In this document: piece by piece, positions 8,418 through 16,129 of the stretch
Position numbering within the stretch: position 1 is the first letter of the stretch
Layout: every line of letters begins with the position of its first letter
Origin: JACVRW01 sp963716215
Lineage (GTDB): Bacteria > Actinomycetota > Thermoleophilia > Solirubrobacterales > Thermoleophilaceae
Direction: 5' to 3'
DNA: 64,000 bases
Assembly: GCA_963716215.1 (NCBI GenBank)
Contig: OY970298.1
Coordinates: 124,001 to 188,000, forward strand
The notes under the pieces: generated by a model
Told to the model about the DNA's origin: nothing
Seen by the model: the letters and a program-made list of their open reading frames with translations, nothing else
The model's database searches: none
Translations under genes and position numbers: made by a program

Positions 8418-9182
8418 GTGACCAACGAGGAGGCGCACCGCCTCGCGCGCGAGAAGGGCGTGTCGCGGCCGCTCTACGCGTTCGTCCGGGCGCTGGTGGC
8501 GCCCTTCCTGCGGATCTGGTTCCGCATGCACGTGTCGGGGGCGGGGCACATTCCCGAGTCGGGCGCCGCGATCGTCGCCCCGAATCACAAGAGCTTCTGG
8601 GACTCGTTCTTCATCGCCGTCTGCACGCGCCGCCACCTGCGCTTCATGGCCAAGACCGAGCTTGTGGAGGCGCGCTATGGCCGGCTGCTGGTGCGCCTCG
8701 GCGCGTTTCCGGTGCGGCGCGGCTCCTCCGACGAAGACGCCCTCCAGACCGCCCGCACGATCCTCGAGCAGGGCGGTCTGCTGGCGCTGTTCCCGGAGGG
8801 CACCCGCATCCGCGACCCGGAGGAGCTCGGCCACCCCAAGCGCGGCGCCGGGCGGCTCGCGCTGGAGAGCGGCGCCCCGCTGATCCCCACCGCGATCACC
8901 GGCACCGAGCAGCTCTTCTTCGGCCCGTTCCCGAAGCCGCGCCGGGTGCAGGTGGCCTTCTCGAAGCCGATTGCCGCGTCCGAGCTGGCCTCCACGCCGG
9001 AGGCCGCCGGTCAGCTCGTGGAGGAGATGCTCTGGCCCGAGGTCGAGGGCGAGTACCGCCGCCTGCGCGCCCGTCCGGGGCTGATCGCGGCGGGCCTGGC
9101 GGCGCTCGGGGTGGGCGGCGGGCTCTTGGTGCAGCGCCGCCGGTCCGCCGCGAAGCGCTCGAAGCTGCCCTGGCGTCGCTGA
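8418..9182 (+). CDS. 1-acylglycerol-3-phosphate acyltransferase-like (PlsC family)
   Basis: 254 residues. The HX4D catalytic motif is present as NHKSFWD and the phosphate-binding block as FPEGTR, with a GAFPVRRG segment between them, all standard for lysophospholipid acyltransferases. The protein should transfer an acyl chain to lysophosphatidate or a related lipid at the membrane. The C-terminus carries a short Ala/Gly-rich hydrophobic stretch then a basic tail (RRRRSAAKRSK-like). The GTG start is supported by the -10 element. It converges on the PNPOx-like gene. Confidence 0.88.
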   Translation: MTNEEAHRLAREKGVSRPLYAFVRALVAPFLRIWFRMHVSGAGHIPESGAAIVAPNHKSFWDSFFIAVCTRRHLRFMAKTELVEARYGRLLVRLGAFPVRRGSSDEDALQTARTILEQGGLLALFPEGTRIRDPEELGHPKRGAGRLALESGAPLIPTAITGTEQLFFGPFPKPRRVQVAFSKPIAASELASTPEAAGQLVEEMLWPEVEGEYRRLRARPGLIAAGLAALGVGGGLLVQRRRSAAKRSKLPWRR

Positions 9183-9193
9183 GCGGCCGCGGT

Positions 9194-10132
9194 TCAGGCG
9201 GGCAGCTTGCCCTGGCGGCGCGCCTGGCGGACGCCCAGCTTCGCCTGCAGCCCGGTGAGGAACAGCAGCAGCGTCTTGTTCGGAGGGGCCACGAAGCCGG
9301 TCTCCGAGTGCGGCGCGTACAGGGCGCGGTCGTCGCCGGCCTCCAGCCAGCCGGTGTGCTGGCGGGCAGTCAGGCCGATCAGCTGCGGGCGGTAGGAGTG
9401 TCCCAGCAGGCCGGCGCGGCGGGCGCCCGGCGGGATCGCCCCCGGCGCGGCGGTCAGTTCTAGCCCGCTGGCATCCGAGCCGTGCAGCTCCACGGGTGCG
9501 ACCATCGGGTAGCCATCGGCGCCGGCGTAGCCCAGCAGCAGGTCCGCCGACTTGCGCAGCCGCTTCGCTACGCGCTCCATGCCAACGCGCGGAGCGGTCC
9601 CCTTGGCGGGCGGCCGCTGCGGCTCGGGCGGCCCTGGCGGCTGCGGCAGCCCGTAGACCTCGACCTCGCCGGCGCAGCGCAGGTCCGGCCACACCAGCAC
9701 GCGCTCCACGTGCACCCAGACCGGGACGCGCACCATGTAGTACTCGCGCAGCCAGCGGTCCCAGAAGGGGCCGCTGCGCAGCGAGCCCAGGCGGCTCTCG
9801 GCCTGACCGCGCACGTAGGCGCGCACGTCGGGGTCCGGCTCGGGCACCGGCTCGGCGCGGCCCTGCACCAGCACGTACTCCGAGCGCCTCGACAGGCCGT
9901 GCTGGCGCGAGTGGTAGGCGAGCGCCACGCGCGGCTCGTCGCGGATGCGCTCGAGCTTCTTTGCGAACCCGAGCGAGGTGGTGAACCCGACGGTGCCGCG
10001 CTCGCGGTCGCGCAGCCCCAAGGGGGCGACCGCGAGCACCACCGCGCCGCGCGCCGGGGTGAGATATCCGAGCCCCGCGGTGAGGTCACCGTCGAGGATC
10101 TCGTCGACCTGATCGGGCCAGCTGACCGGCAC
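9194..10132 (-). CDS. Pyridoxamine 5'-phosphate oxidase-like flavin/F420-binding protein
   Basis: 312 residues. The N-terminal half has a PNPOx-like split-barrel pattern (TPARGAVVLAVAPLG, VGFTTSLGFAKKLERIRDEPRVALAYHS) and the C-terminal half looks like a second, more diverged copy (DGYPMVAPVELHG...). Such proteins bind FMN, F420 or heme; the ligand here is unknown. GTG 10132 is fixed by a TAGCGT -10 element 6 bases upstream. It is divergent from nucS. Confidence 0.75.
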   Translation of the reverse strand: MPVSWPDQVDEILDGDLTAGLGYLTPARGAVVLAVAPLGLRDRERGTVGFTTSLGFAKKLERIRDEPRVALAYHSRQHGLSRRSEYVLVQGRAEPVPEPDPDVRAYVRGQAESRLGSLRSGPFWDRWLREYYMVRVPVWVHVERVLVWPDLRCAGEVEVYGLPQPPGPPEPQRPPAKGTAPRVGMERVAKRLRKSADLLLGYAGADGYPMVAPVELHGSDASGLELTAAPGAIPPGARRAGLLGHSYRPQLIGLTARQHTGWLEAGDDRALYAPHSETGFVAPPNKTLLLFLTGLQAKLGVRQARRQGKLPA

Positions 10133-10144
10133 GCTTCAACGCTA
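10133..10144 (-). promoter_or_regulatory. Leaderless-type -10 element for the PNPOx-like gene
   Basis: On the minus strand TAGCGT (10144-10139) plus 6 bases precedes GTG 10132. The divergent nucS -10 lies only 14 bases away. Confidence 0.45.
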
Positions 10145-10158
10145 TCCGACCCCCGGGC

Positions 10159-10171
10159 TACGGTGGCGACC
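10159..10171 (+). promoter_or_regulatory. Leaderless-type -10 element for nucS
   Basis: TACGGT (10159-10164) plus 7 bases precedes GTG 10172, which matches the family N-terminus. Confidence 0.5.
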
Positions 10172-10834
10172 GTGCGCCTGATCGTCGCCCGCTGCGAGGT
10201 TCGCTACACCGGTCGTCTGACCGCCGTGCTGCCCGAGGCGCTGCGCCTGTTGATGCTCAAATCGGACGGATCCGTGATGGTGCACGCGGACACCGGCGGG
10301 TTCAAGCCGCAGAACTGGATGACGCCGCCCACCGTGATCGAGGAGGAACCGGGGCTGATGGTGGTGCGCAAGAAGGCGGGCGCGAGCGAGGACCGGCTCG
10401 AGATCCACATCGCCGAGGTGGTCTCGGACGTGACGCACGACATGGGCGAGGCCGCGGCGCTCGAGAAGGAAGGCGTCGAGCGCGAGCTGCAGGAGCTGCT
10501 CGCGGACGCGCCGCCCGAAGGCCTGCGGCTCGTGCGGCGCGAGTGGCCCACCGACATCGGGCCGGTCGACCTGATGTGCCGGGACGAGGAGGACGGCTTC
10601 GTGGCGGTCGAGATCAAGCGCGTGGGCACGATCGAGGCCGTGGAGCAGCTCACCCGCTACCTGGAGCGCATCTGCCGCGAGCCGGGCCTGACCCGCTGCC
10701 GCGGCGTACTCGCCGCCCAGGTGCTCAAGCCCCAGGCCCGCGTGCTCGCCGAAGCGCGCGGGATCGCGTGCGTGGAGGTCGACCCCGCGGTGCTGCGCGG
10801 CGAGCGCGAGCCGGACCTGACGCTGTTCGCCTAG
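10172..10834 (+). CDS. nucS: Mismatch-specific endonuclease NucS
   Basis: 220 residues starting VRLIVARCEVRYTGRLTAHL-like (here RLTAVLPEA), closely matching mycobacterial NucS/EndoMS. An N-terminal dimerisation domain (GSVMVHADTGGFKPQNWM) is followed by a RecB-like nuclease domain with VDLMCRDEEDGFVAVEIKR, which carries the catalytic Asp and ExK, and QLTRYLE. The C-terminus ends in DLTLFA, resembling a beta-clamp contact motif. In actinobacteria and archaea NucS cuts mismatched DNA in place of MutS/MutL. The stop overlaps the convergent luciferase-domain gene by 4 bases. Confidence 0.95.
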   Translation: MRLIVARCEVRYTGRLTAVLPEALRLLMLKSDGSVMVHADTGGFKPQNWMTPPTVIEEEPGLMVVRKKAGASEDRLEIHIAEVVSDVTHDMGEAAALEKEGVERELQELLADAPPEGLRLVRREWPTDIGPVDLMCRDEEDGFVAVEIKRVGTIEAVEQLTRYLERICREPGLTRCRGVLAAQVLKPQARVLAEARGIACVEVDPAVLRGEREPDLTLFA

Positions 10835-11139
10835 CCGCTCACGCGCTCGTAGTTCAACCGCAGGATCGCGATCACGTCGCTCACGTCGTCGTCGGACGCG
10901 AGCGAGCGGGCCCCGAAGCCGGGCTTGCCCGGGAAGACGGGGTGGTAGTCGATCCGGCCTTGGTCGAACAGCTCGGTCCAGACCGCTTTCGGCATGCCGA
11001 AGTGGGCCACGCGGTCGCCGTGCAGGTGTCCGATCTCCTTGCGGCCGACCCGGAACGCGAACTCGCCGCGCCTTCCGGCCTCGGCGGTAACGCCCGGCCA
11101 CGAGGTGACTTCCGTGGTGATTTGCTCGCTGGCTGTCAT
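10831..11139 (-). CDS. Luciferase-domain protein (DUF5519-like), predicted SoxR target
   Basis: A 102-residue soluble protein with GEFAFRVGRKEIGHLHGDRVAHFGMPKAV, resembling the small luciferase domain (DUF5519). These occur as stand-alone proteins of unknown function. The ATG at 11139 sits 6 bases after the -10 of a SoxR-type promoter, so its mRNA should be leaderless and induced by redox-cycling compounds. It is divergent from soxR, and its 3' end overlaps nucS by 4 bases. Confidence 0.75.
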   Translation of the reverse strand: MTASEQITTEVTSWPGVTAEAGRRGEFAFRVGRKEIGHLHGDRVAHFGMPKAVWTELFDQGRIDYHPVFPGKPGFGARSLASDDDVSDVIAILRLNYERVSG

Positions 11140-11145
11140 GAGCGT

Positions 11146-11176
11146 AAGCTACAAGTTCAAGTGAACTTGAAGTCAA
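11146..11176 (-). promoter_or_regulatory. SoxR-type promoter with operator in a 19-bp spacer
   Basis: Minus strand: -35 TTGACT (11176-11171), a 19-bp spacer, -10 TAGCTT (11151-11146), then 6 bases to ATG 11139. The spacer holds a perfect inverted repeat CAAGTTCA-AG-TGAACTTG (11152-11169) resembling the core of the E. coli soxS operator. MerR-family activators such as SoxR act on promoters with over-long 19-bp spacers. The soxR start codon lies inside the operator, so soxR is probably autoregulated. Confidence 0.8.
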
Positions 11177-11616
11177 GCGGACTGCTCACGATCTCCGAGG
11201 TCGCCAGGCGCAGCGGGGTGGCCGCCTCGGCGCTGCGCTTCTACGAGGAGCGCGGGCTGATCTCCTCTCACCGAGCCGGCTCGGGCCACCGGCGCTACCC
11301 GCGCCCGGTGCTGAGACGGATCGCCTTCATCGTCTTCGCCCAGCGCGTCGGGCTGACCCTCGACGAGATCGGCGCGGAGCTCGCCAAGCTGCCCTCGGAC
11401 CGCGCGCCGACGCGCCGCGACTGGTCCCGCCTGTCGAGTGGGTGGACCGGGCGGATCGACCAGCGCATCGCCGAACTGCAGCGCCTCCGCGCGGGGCTCA
11501 CCGAGTGCATCGGGTGCGGCTGCCTGTCGCTCGAGCGCTGCCAGCTGGCCAATCCCCACGACCGCGCCGCCGGGCTCGGGCCCGGCCCGCGCTACTGGAT
11601 CGGCGACCGGCCCTAG
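11161..11616 (+). CDS. soxR: Redox-sensitive transcriptional activator SoxR (MerR family)
   Basis: 151 residues. The N-terminal MerR winged helix-turn-helix (LTISEVARRSGVAASALRFYEERGL, RYPRPVLRRIAF) is followed by a dimerisation helix and the 2Fe-2S site C116-x2-C119-x-C121-x5-C127, the SoxR signature. Redox-active compounds oxidise the cluster and activate target promoters. The GTG at 11161 lies within the operator; TTG 11167 is the only later option before the HTH. A possible own promoter (TTGCTC-N17-TAAGCT, 11122-11150) would give a nearly leaderless mRNA. The luciferase-domain gene across the operator is the evident target. Confidence 0.93.
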   Translation: MNLKSSGLLTISEVARRSGVAASALRFYEERGLISSHRAGSGHRRYPRPVLRRIAFIVFAQRVGLTLDEIGAELAKLPSDRAPTRRDWSRLSSGWTGRIDQRIAELQRLRAGLTECIGCGCLSLERCQLANPHDRAAGLGPGPRYWIGDRP

Positions 11617-11619
11617 CGC

Positions 11620-12381
11620 CTAGGGCAGCGCCGGCGGCTCGATCCGCCGCGCCCGCATGCCCGCCTCGGTGCGCTCGATCACCGTCTCGGCCACCTTCAC
11701 CCGCGCGTACTGCTTGTCCTCCGCCTCCACGAGGTCCCACGGCGCGGCCTCGTGGTCGGTGCGCTCCAGCATCTGCTCGACGGCCTCCAGGTACTGCGGG
11801 CGCTTGCTGCGGTTCTCCCAGTCGTCGGGGGTCAGCTTCCAGGCCTTGAGCGGGTCGTCGCGCCGCTTCTCGAAGCGCTTCAGCTGCTCCTCTTCGGAGA
11901 CGTGCAGGAAGAACTTGATCAGCACCATCCCCTCGGCGGCGAGCGTCCGCTCCAGCTCCACGATCTCCCCGTACGCGCGCTCCCACTGCGCCGGCGTGGC
12001 GAAGCCCTCCACCCGCTCGACCAGCACGCGCCCGTACCACGAGCGGTCGAGCACGGCCATCCCGCCCCACCCCGGCAGCTGCGGCCAGAAGCGCCACAGG
12101 TAGTGGTGGCGCTTCTCGTCCGGGGTCGGCGCCGCGAACTGGGCCACCCGCACGTGGCGCGCGTCGAGCGGCGCCACCAGCCGCTTGATCGCCCCGCCCT
12201 TCCCGGAGGCATCCCAGCCCTCGAACAGCGCGCATACCGGCGGGCCGAGCCCGTAGCCCGCGAGCTTGCCACCGAGCGCCAGCCGCAGCGCCTCCAGGCG
12301 CTTCCAGGCGACGGCGAGCCGCTCCGCCTCGTCCTCCTTCGACAGCTTCAACGACAGGTCGAGCTCGTCGAGCCGGCCCAT
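11620..12381 (-). CDS. ppk2: Polyphosphate kinase 2 family protein
   Basis: 253 residues. The Walker A-like GWDASGKGGAIKRL and lid/Walker B region LDRSWYGRVLVERVEGF, with LIKFFLHVSEEEQLKRFEKR and a PWDLVEAEDKQYARV end, define PPK2. These enzymes move phosphate between polyphosphate and nucleotides; nucleotide preference cannot be assigned. The ATG at 12381 overlaps the stop of the LLM gene (TGATG), so it is the last gene of a P450-LLM-PPK2 unit. The longer frame upstream is antisense noise over the LLM gene. Confidence 0.92.
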   Translation of the reverse strand: MGRLDELDLSLKLSKEDEAERLAVAWKRLEALRLALGGKLAGYGLGPPVCALFEGWDASGKGGAIKRLVAPLDARHVRVAQFAAPTPDEKRHHYLWRFWPQLPGWGGMAVLDRSWYGRVLVERVEGFATPAQWERAYGEIVELERTLAAEGMVLIKFFLHVSEEEQLKRFEKRRDDPLKAWKLTPDDWENRSKRPQYLEAVEQMLERTDHEAAPWDLVEAEDKQYARVKVAETVIERTEAGMRARRIEPPALP

Positions 12382-13202
12382 CAGCGCAGCGCCACGAACC
12401 CGTCCAGAGCCTGCTCGACGTCGCCCGGCGACGCGTCCGGAGACACGTAGTAGATCGCCCTGTCGATCCCGGCCCACCCCATCCGCTCCACGGCTCGCGG
12501 CTCGGGCTTGACGCCGAAGAACGACACCGGCACGTGGCGACCGGCTCGCTCGCGCAGCTCGTCGATGCGCTCCTTCAGCGCCTCCACGGTCTTGATCCGG
12601 TTGGGGAACCACTCGTCGCCGTAGCGGAGCACCCGGTCGAGCACCTTGGGGCCGTTGCCGCCGACGAGCACGGGCGGGTGTGGCTGTTGCAGCGGCTTGG
12701 GCCCGCACCAGATCGGGTCGAAGTCCACGAACTCGCCGTGGTACTCGGCCTCGTCGTTCGTCCAGATCTCCTTGATCGCCTCCACGCGCTCGCGCATCAG
12801 CTTGAACCGGCGCTCCGGGTCCGTGCCGTGGTTGCGCATCTCCTCGAGGTTCCAGCCGGCGCCGACGCCGAACAGAAAGCGTCCGCCCGACAGCCGGTCG
12901 AGCGAGGCGGTCGTGTTGGCCAGCACGATCGGGTCGTGCTCGGGCACAAGGCAGACGCCGGTGCCCAGCTTGATCCGCTCGGTGGCCGCGGCGGCGATCG
13001 CGAGCGCAACGAACGGGTCGTAGCTGGAGCTGTACTCGCGGGGCAGCTCGCCGCCGCCCGGGTACGGCGTCTCCCGGCTCGCCGGGATGTGGGTGTGCTC
13101 GGTGAACCAGAGCGACTCGAAGTCGCGCTCCTCCACCAGACGGGCCAGCTCGGCCGGCTGGATCGAGTAGGCCGTCGGGAAGAGGGCTACGCCGTGTTCC
13201 AC
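12381..13202 (-). CDS. LLM-class F420-dependent oxidoreductase
   Basis: 273 residues with a luciferase-like TIM-barrel pattern: ESLWFTEHTHIP near the N-terminus, ERIKLGTGVCLVPEHDP, LDRLSGGRFLFGVGAGWN and a C-terminal VSFFGVKPEPRAVERM. It fits the TIGR03619-type F420 group common in actinobacteria. Cofactor F420 is inferred from family, not from a diagnostic residue. The start overlaps the P450 stop by 16 bases and its stop overlaps the PPK2 start, so all three are likely made together. The P450 may share a substrate with it. Confidence 0.88.
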   Translation of the reverse strand: MEHGVALFPTAYSIQPAELARLVEERDFESLWFTEHTHIPASRETPYPGGGELPREYSSSYDPFVALAIAAAATERIKLGTGVCLVPEHDPIVLANTTASLDRLSGGRFLFGVGAGWNLEEMRNHGTDPERRFKLMRERVEAIKEIWTNDEAEYHGEFVDFDPIWCGPKPLQQPHPPVLVGGNGPKVLDRVLRYGDEWFPNRIKTVEALKERIDELRERAGRHVPVSFFGVKPEPRAVERMGWAGIDRAIYYVSPDASPGDVEQALDGFVALR

Positions 13203-14401
13203 CGGATCGGCAGGCTATCGAGGCCATAGATCCCGTGGACCGAGCCGAGCTCGGCGTCGCCGTCCAGCTCCAGGCCGGGCATGCGCGACGGCAGGTAGGC
13301 GAGCGCCTCCTGCAGCTCCGCCCGGGCGAGGTTGGCCCCGAGGCAGTAATGGATCCCGGCGCCGAAGGTAAGCGGCTTGGCGTCGCCGCGATCGGCGGTG
13401 ATGTCGAACGCGGCGCCGTCGCCCTCCACGCCATCGCGGTTGCCGGTGAACGCGCACACCATCACCACCGTCCCCTCGGGGAAGGTCACGTCGCGGAACT
13501 CGACCTCCTCGTGCAGCAGGCGAGCGGTGAACGGGGTGATCGGCTCGTAGCGCACCACCTCCTCGACGGCCGCGGGGGCCAGCTCCGGGTCGTCGGCCAG
13601 CCGCTGCCACTGGTCCGGGTGCGCGGCGAACAGGCGCAGGGCGTGGGCGAGCTGCGACTGGGTCGTGTCGACGCCGCCGACGAGCACGTTGAGCACGAGG
13701 TTCATGCACTCGACATCCGACAGGCGGTCGCCCTCCTGCTCGGCGGCGATCAGGGTCGAGATCAGATCGTCGCTGGGGTCGTCCTTGCGACGCTCGATCA
13801 GGGCGCCGGCCCACACGTAGAACTCCTCGCAGGCGCGCTCGATCGACTCGCGCTCGTGCATCAGGCTCGGCCCGTCGAACTGGCGCTGGATCAGGTTCGA
13901 CCACTCGTGCAGCTTGGGCGCATCGGCGAGCGGCGCGCCCATCACCGTGGCGATCGTCAGCGACGGGTACGGCTTGGCGAACGCGTCCACGAACTCGCAG
14001 CGCTCGGCGCCCGCGAGCGGCTGCCAGAGGCGCTCGAGGAAGTCCCGCATGGCGGGGCGCCAGCGATCCGCCGCGCGCTGGGTGAAGGCGGGGTTGACGA
14101 GGTTGCGCAGGCGCCGGTGGTCGCCGCCGTTGATGTGCAGGATGTTGCGGCGCATCTGCTCGAGCAGCGGCCCCTCGGGTACCTCGAACATCTCGGCGAT
14201 CTTCATCCCCGGGAAGGTGGCCGACCGCGTGCGCAGGAAGAACGCGGCGGACTCGCGGTCGAGCACGAAGTAGCCGATCGGCGAGCTCGCGAGCCAGCCG
14301 GCACTGCTCAGCTCGTCCATCGCGCGGTGGAAGCGCTCGCCCTTGAGGCCGACGTCGAAGAAGTCGAGCTCCGGGAGCTCGAGCTCGGTCACCTGGGCCA
14401 T
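13187..14401 (-). CDS. Cytochrome P450
   Basis: 404 residues, a normal soluble bacterial P450. The I-helix motif is VGGVDTTQSQ, the ExxR motif lies in EEVVRYEPITPFTAR, and the heme-binding loop is FGAGIHYCLG with ligand Cys353. A short acidic N-terminus and no membrane anchor suggest a cytosolic enzyme fed by ferredoxin; no ferredoxin gene is adjacent. It leads a three-gene unit with an F420 oxidoreductase. ATG 14401 follows a TACGGT -10 by 6 bases. The substrate is unknown. Confidence 0.93.
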   Translation of the reverse strand: MAQVTELELPELDFFDVGLKGERFHRAMDELSSAGWLASSPIGYFVLDRESAAFFLRTRSATFPGMKIAEMFEVPEGPLLEQMRRNILHINGGDHRRLRNLVNPAFTQRAADRWRPAMRDFLERLWQPLAGAERCEFVDAFAKPYPSLTIATVMGAPLADAPKLHEWSNLIQRQFDGPSLMHERESIERACEEFYVWAGALIERRKDDPSDDLISTLIAAEQEGDRLSDVECMNLVLNVLVGGVDTTQSQLAHALRLFAAHPDQWQRLADDPELAPAAVEEVVRYEPITPFTARLLHEEVEFRDVTFPEGTVVMVCAFTGNRDGVEGDGAAFDITADRGDAKPLTFGAGIHYCLGANLARAELQEALAYLPSRMPGLELDGDAELGSVHGIYGLDSLPIRWNTA

Positions 14402-14413
14402 GCGCGAACCGTA
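14402..14413 (-). promoter_or_regulatory. Leaderless-type -10 element for the P450 operon
   Basis: Minus-strand TACGGT (14413-14408) plus 6 bases precedes ATG 14401. It is back-to-back with the msrA -10. Confidence 0.45.
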
Positions 14414-14417
14414 ACGC

Positions 14418-14430
14418 TAGTCTCGAAGGC
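14418..14430 (+). promoter_or_regulatory. Leaderless-type -10 element for msrA
   Basis: TAGTCT (14418-14423) plus 7 bases precedes GTG 14431. Confidence 0.45.
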
Positions 14431-15084
14431 GTGAGCTTCCTCTTCCGTCACAAGACCGACATGCCGGATGCGGCCGACGCTCTACCGGGCCGCGACAGCC
14501 GCCCCTTCCACGTGCCCGAAACCCACTTCGTGCTCGGCACGCCGCTCGAGCCGCCGTTCCCCGATGACACCGAGCAGTTGATCGTGGGGATGGGTTGCTT
14601 CTGGGGCGCCGAGCGCATCTTCTGGCAGGCGCCGGGCATGTTCACCACCGCCGTCGGCTACGCGGGAGGCCACACGCCGAACCCCACCTACGAAGAGGTG
14701 TGCAGCGGGCGCACCGGCCACAACGAGGTCGTGCTGGCCGTGTTCAGGCCGGCGGAGATCTCGCTCGACGAGGTGCTGAGGCTGTTCTGGGAGGGCCACG
14801 ACCCGACGCAAGGGATGCGCCAGGGCAACGACGTCGGCTCCCAGTACCGGTCGGGCATCTACGCGGGTTCCGACGTGCAGCGCGCCGCCGCGGAGGCCTC
14901 GCGCGATCGCTACGCCGAGCAGCTGGCCGGGGCCGGCTATGGCGAGATCACGACGGAGATCGTGGCCGCCCCCGAGCTCTACTACGCCGAGGACTACCAC
15001 CAGCAGTACCTCGCCAAGAACCCGAACGGGTACTGCGGGATCGGCGGTACCGGCGTGAGCTGCCCGGTCGGCGTCAAGGGATGA
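14431..15084 (+). CDS. msrA: Peptide methionine (S)-S-oxide reductase MsrA
   Basis: 217 residues. The catalytic motif GCFWG has the nucleophile Cys56, and YAGGHTPNPTYEEVCSGRTGHNE and YHQQYLAKNPNGYC follow; the last Cys and a C-terminal Cys (VSCPVG) are likely resolving cysteines. It repairs the S-form of methionine sulfoxide using thioredoxin. The N-terminal extension of about 45 residues is common in actinobacterial MsrA. The stop codon is the first base triplet of a 53-bp tandem duplication carrying strong hairpins. Confidence 0.94.
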   Translation: MSFLFRHKTDMPDAADALPGRDSRPFHVPETHFVLGTPLEPPFPDDTEQLIVGMGCFWGAERIFWQAPGMFTTAVGYAGGHTPNPTYEEVCSGRTGHNEVVLAVFRPAEISLDEVLRLFWEGHDPTQGMRQGNDVGSQYRSGIYAGSDVQRAAAEASRDRYAEQLAGAGYGEITTEIVAAPELYYAEDYHQQYLAKNPNGYCGIGGTGVSCPVGVKG

Positions 15085-15187
15085 CCTCCGGGGGCTCGCG
15101 CCCCCGGACCCCCGTGGCACGCTGGCCGGTTGGCTGACCTCCGGGGGCTCGCGCCCCCGGATCCCCGTAACGCCCTGGCCGGTCCGC
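15082..15187. repeat. Two tandem 53-bp copies, each with a strong hairpin (likely terminator)
   Basis: Copy 1 is 15082-15134 and copy 2 is 15135-15187; both begin TGACCTCCGGGGGC and differ at only a few places near their ends. Each holds a perfect 9-bp stem (TCCGGGGGC / GCCCCCGGA, loop TCGC) at 15087-15108 and 15140-15161. The first copy starts on the msrA stop codon. No T-run follows, so termination is inferred from stem strength and the position between convergent genes. Confidence 0.75.
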
Positions 15188-15449
15188 TAGGGCGCGGCGC
15201 GCCGGGGTTCCCGACGAAACGGGCCTATAGGTCACGTTTTGTGCGGGACCCCCCTGGCTCCACTCCGCGTGAAAAGCGCGCCCACCTCCGCCGCCTCGGT
15301 CTGGCGGGCGCGGTTGGTGGCCCGACGCCGCCAAGATGTGCGCCACCCGCGCGCGCAGCCCGCGGGCGTGTCGCGTTTCCGACCCATAGGGGGCACAACT
15401 CGACTCGCGCCCGCCAGCGGCCCTGGTCGGCCGGCGCCCCGGGCCCCGG
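15188..15449. other. Gene-free stretch between convergent msrA and Nudix genes
   Basis: About 260 bases with no convincing coding signal in any frame; the open frames here lack Shine-Dalgarno sites, -10 boxes or recognisable products. It holds less GC-rich islands (CCTATAGGTCACGTTTTGTG near 15224 and GACCCATAGGGGGC near 15380). I assign no function. Confidence 0.4.
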
Positions 15450-16106
15450 CTACGCCTGCGCCGCCAGCAGCCGACCCATCAGGCGCAGCCGGTCGTCGGC
15501 CTCGCTGGGCCACTCGTTGACGTCGGCTGGCCACCACGCCCAGTCGTCGTGCTCGTGGTCGGGCACCGGGTCGGCGGTGTCGGGCACCGTGGCCAGACCG
15601 ACCAGCATCGCCACCCGGTTCTCCAGCCCGAGCAGCGCCTCGATGCTGAGCCGCTCGGGCTCGAGCCGCCACTCCTCGAGCAGCTCGCGCGCCAGCGTGT
15701 CGGCCGGGCTCTCCCCCAGGTCCACGGCGCCACCGGCCCCGAGCGCCCAGCGGCTCGCCCAGGTCGAGACCCACGCGGCGCGACGCCCGGCCAGCCAGCG
15801 CCCGTCGGCCGTGCGCACCACGCACAGCGCCGTGAGGCTGTCGCAGGCGTCGCCCTCCACCAGCCGCAGCGCCCAGCGCACAGGCTGAAGGTCCAGCACC
15901 AGCCGCCCGTTCTCCACACGCCAGCCGGCCAGCCGCGTGGCCATCCCGTCGTGCGCGGGTGAGCCGCGCTCGCGCAGCCCGTCCACGGCCGCGTCGGCCG
16001 CGCGCTCGATCTCGGCCGGCGCCTGGAAGGTGTCATCCACCCAGCGGGCCTCGACCTGGTCGGACTGCCAGGGTCCGCGGGCGAGGATGCCTCGGCCGGC
16101 GCTCAC
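15450..16106 (-). CDS. Nudix hydrolase
   Basis: 218 residues. The Nudix box GAVDLGESPADTLARELLEEW matches GX5EX7REUXEE, with the final GU positions replaced by R-L after W; the metal-binding glutamates are intact. A non-Nudix N-terminal region of about 85 residues precedes it. It should hydrolyse a nucleoside diphosphate linked to another moiety; the substrate is unknown. GTG 16106 lies 7 bases after a TAGGCT -10. Confidence 0.85.
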   Translation of the reverse strand: MSAGRGILARGPWQSDQVEARWVDDTFQAPAEIERAADAAVDGLRERGSPAHDGMATRLAGWRVENGRLVLDLQPVRWALRLVEGDACDSLTALCVVRTADGRWLAGRRAAWVSTWASRWALGAGGAVDLGESPADTLARELLEEWRLEPERLSIEALLGLENRVAMLVGLATVPDTADPVPDHEHDDWAWWPADVNEWPSEADDRLRLMGRLLAAQA

Positions 16107-16119
16107 GACCGGGAGCCTA
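16107..16119 (-). promoter_or_regulatory. Leaderless-type -10 element for the Nudix gene
   Basis: Minus-strand TAGGCT (16119-16114) plus 7 bases precedes GTG 16106. Confidence 0.45.
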
Positions 16120-16129
16120 TTGGCGGCGC

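Noticed and set aside
11620..13434. A 604-codon version of the PPK2 gene
   Set aside because: The upstream half is an antiphase reading of the LLM oxidoreductase gene; ATG 12381 matches PPK2 N-termini.
15130..15888. A 252-codon plus-strand frame starting after msrA
   Set aside because: It runs over the hairpin repeat and antisense to the Nudix gene, with Arg/Ser/Pro-rich sequence and no promoter or family.
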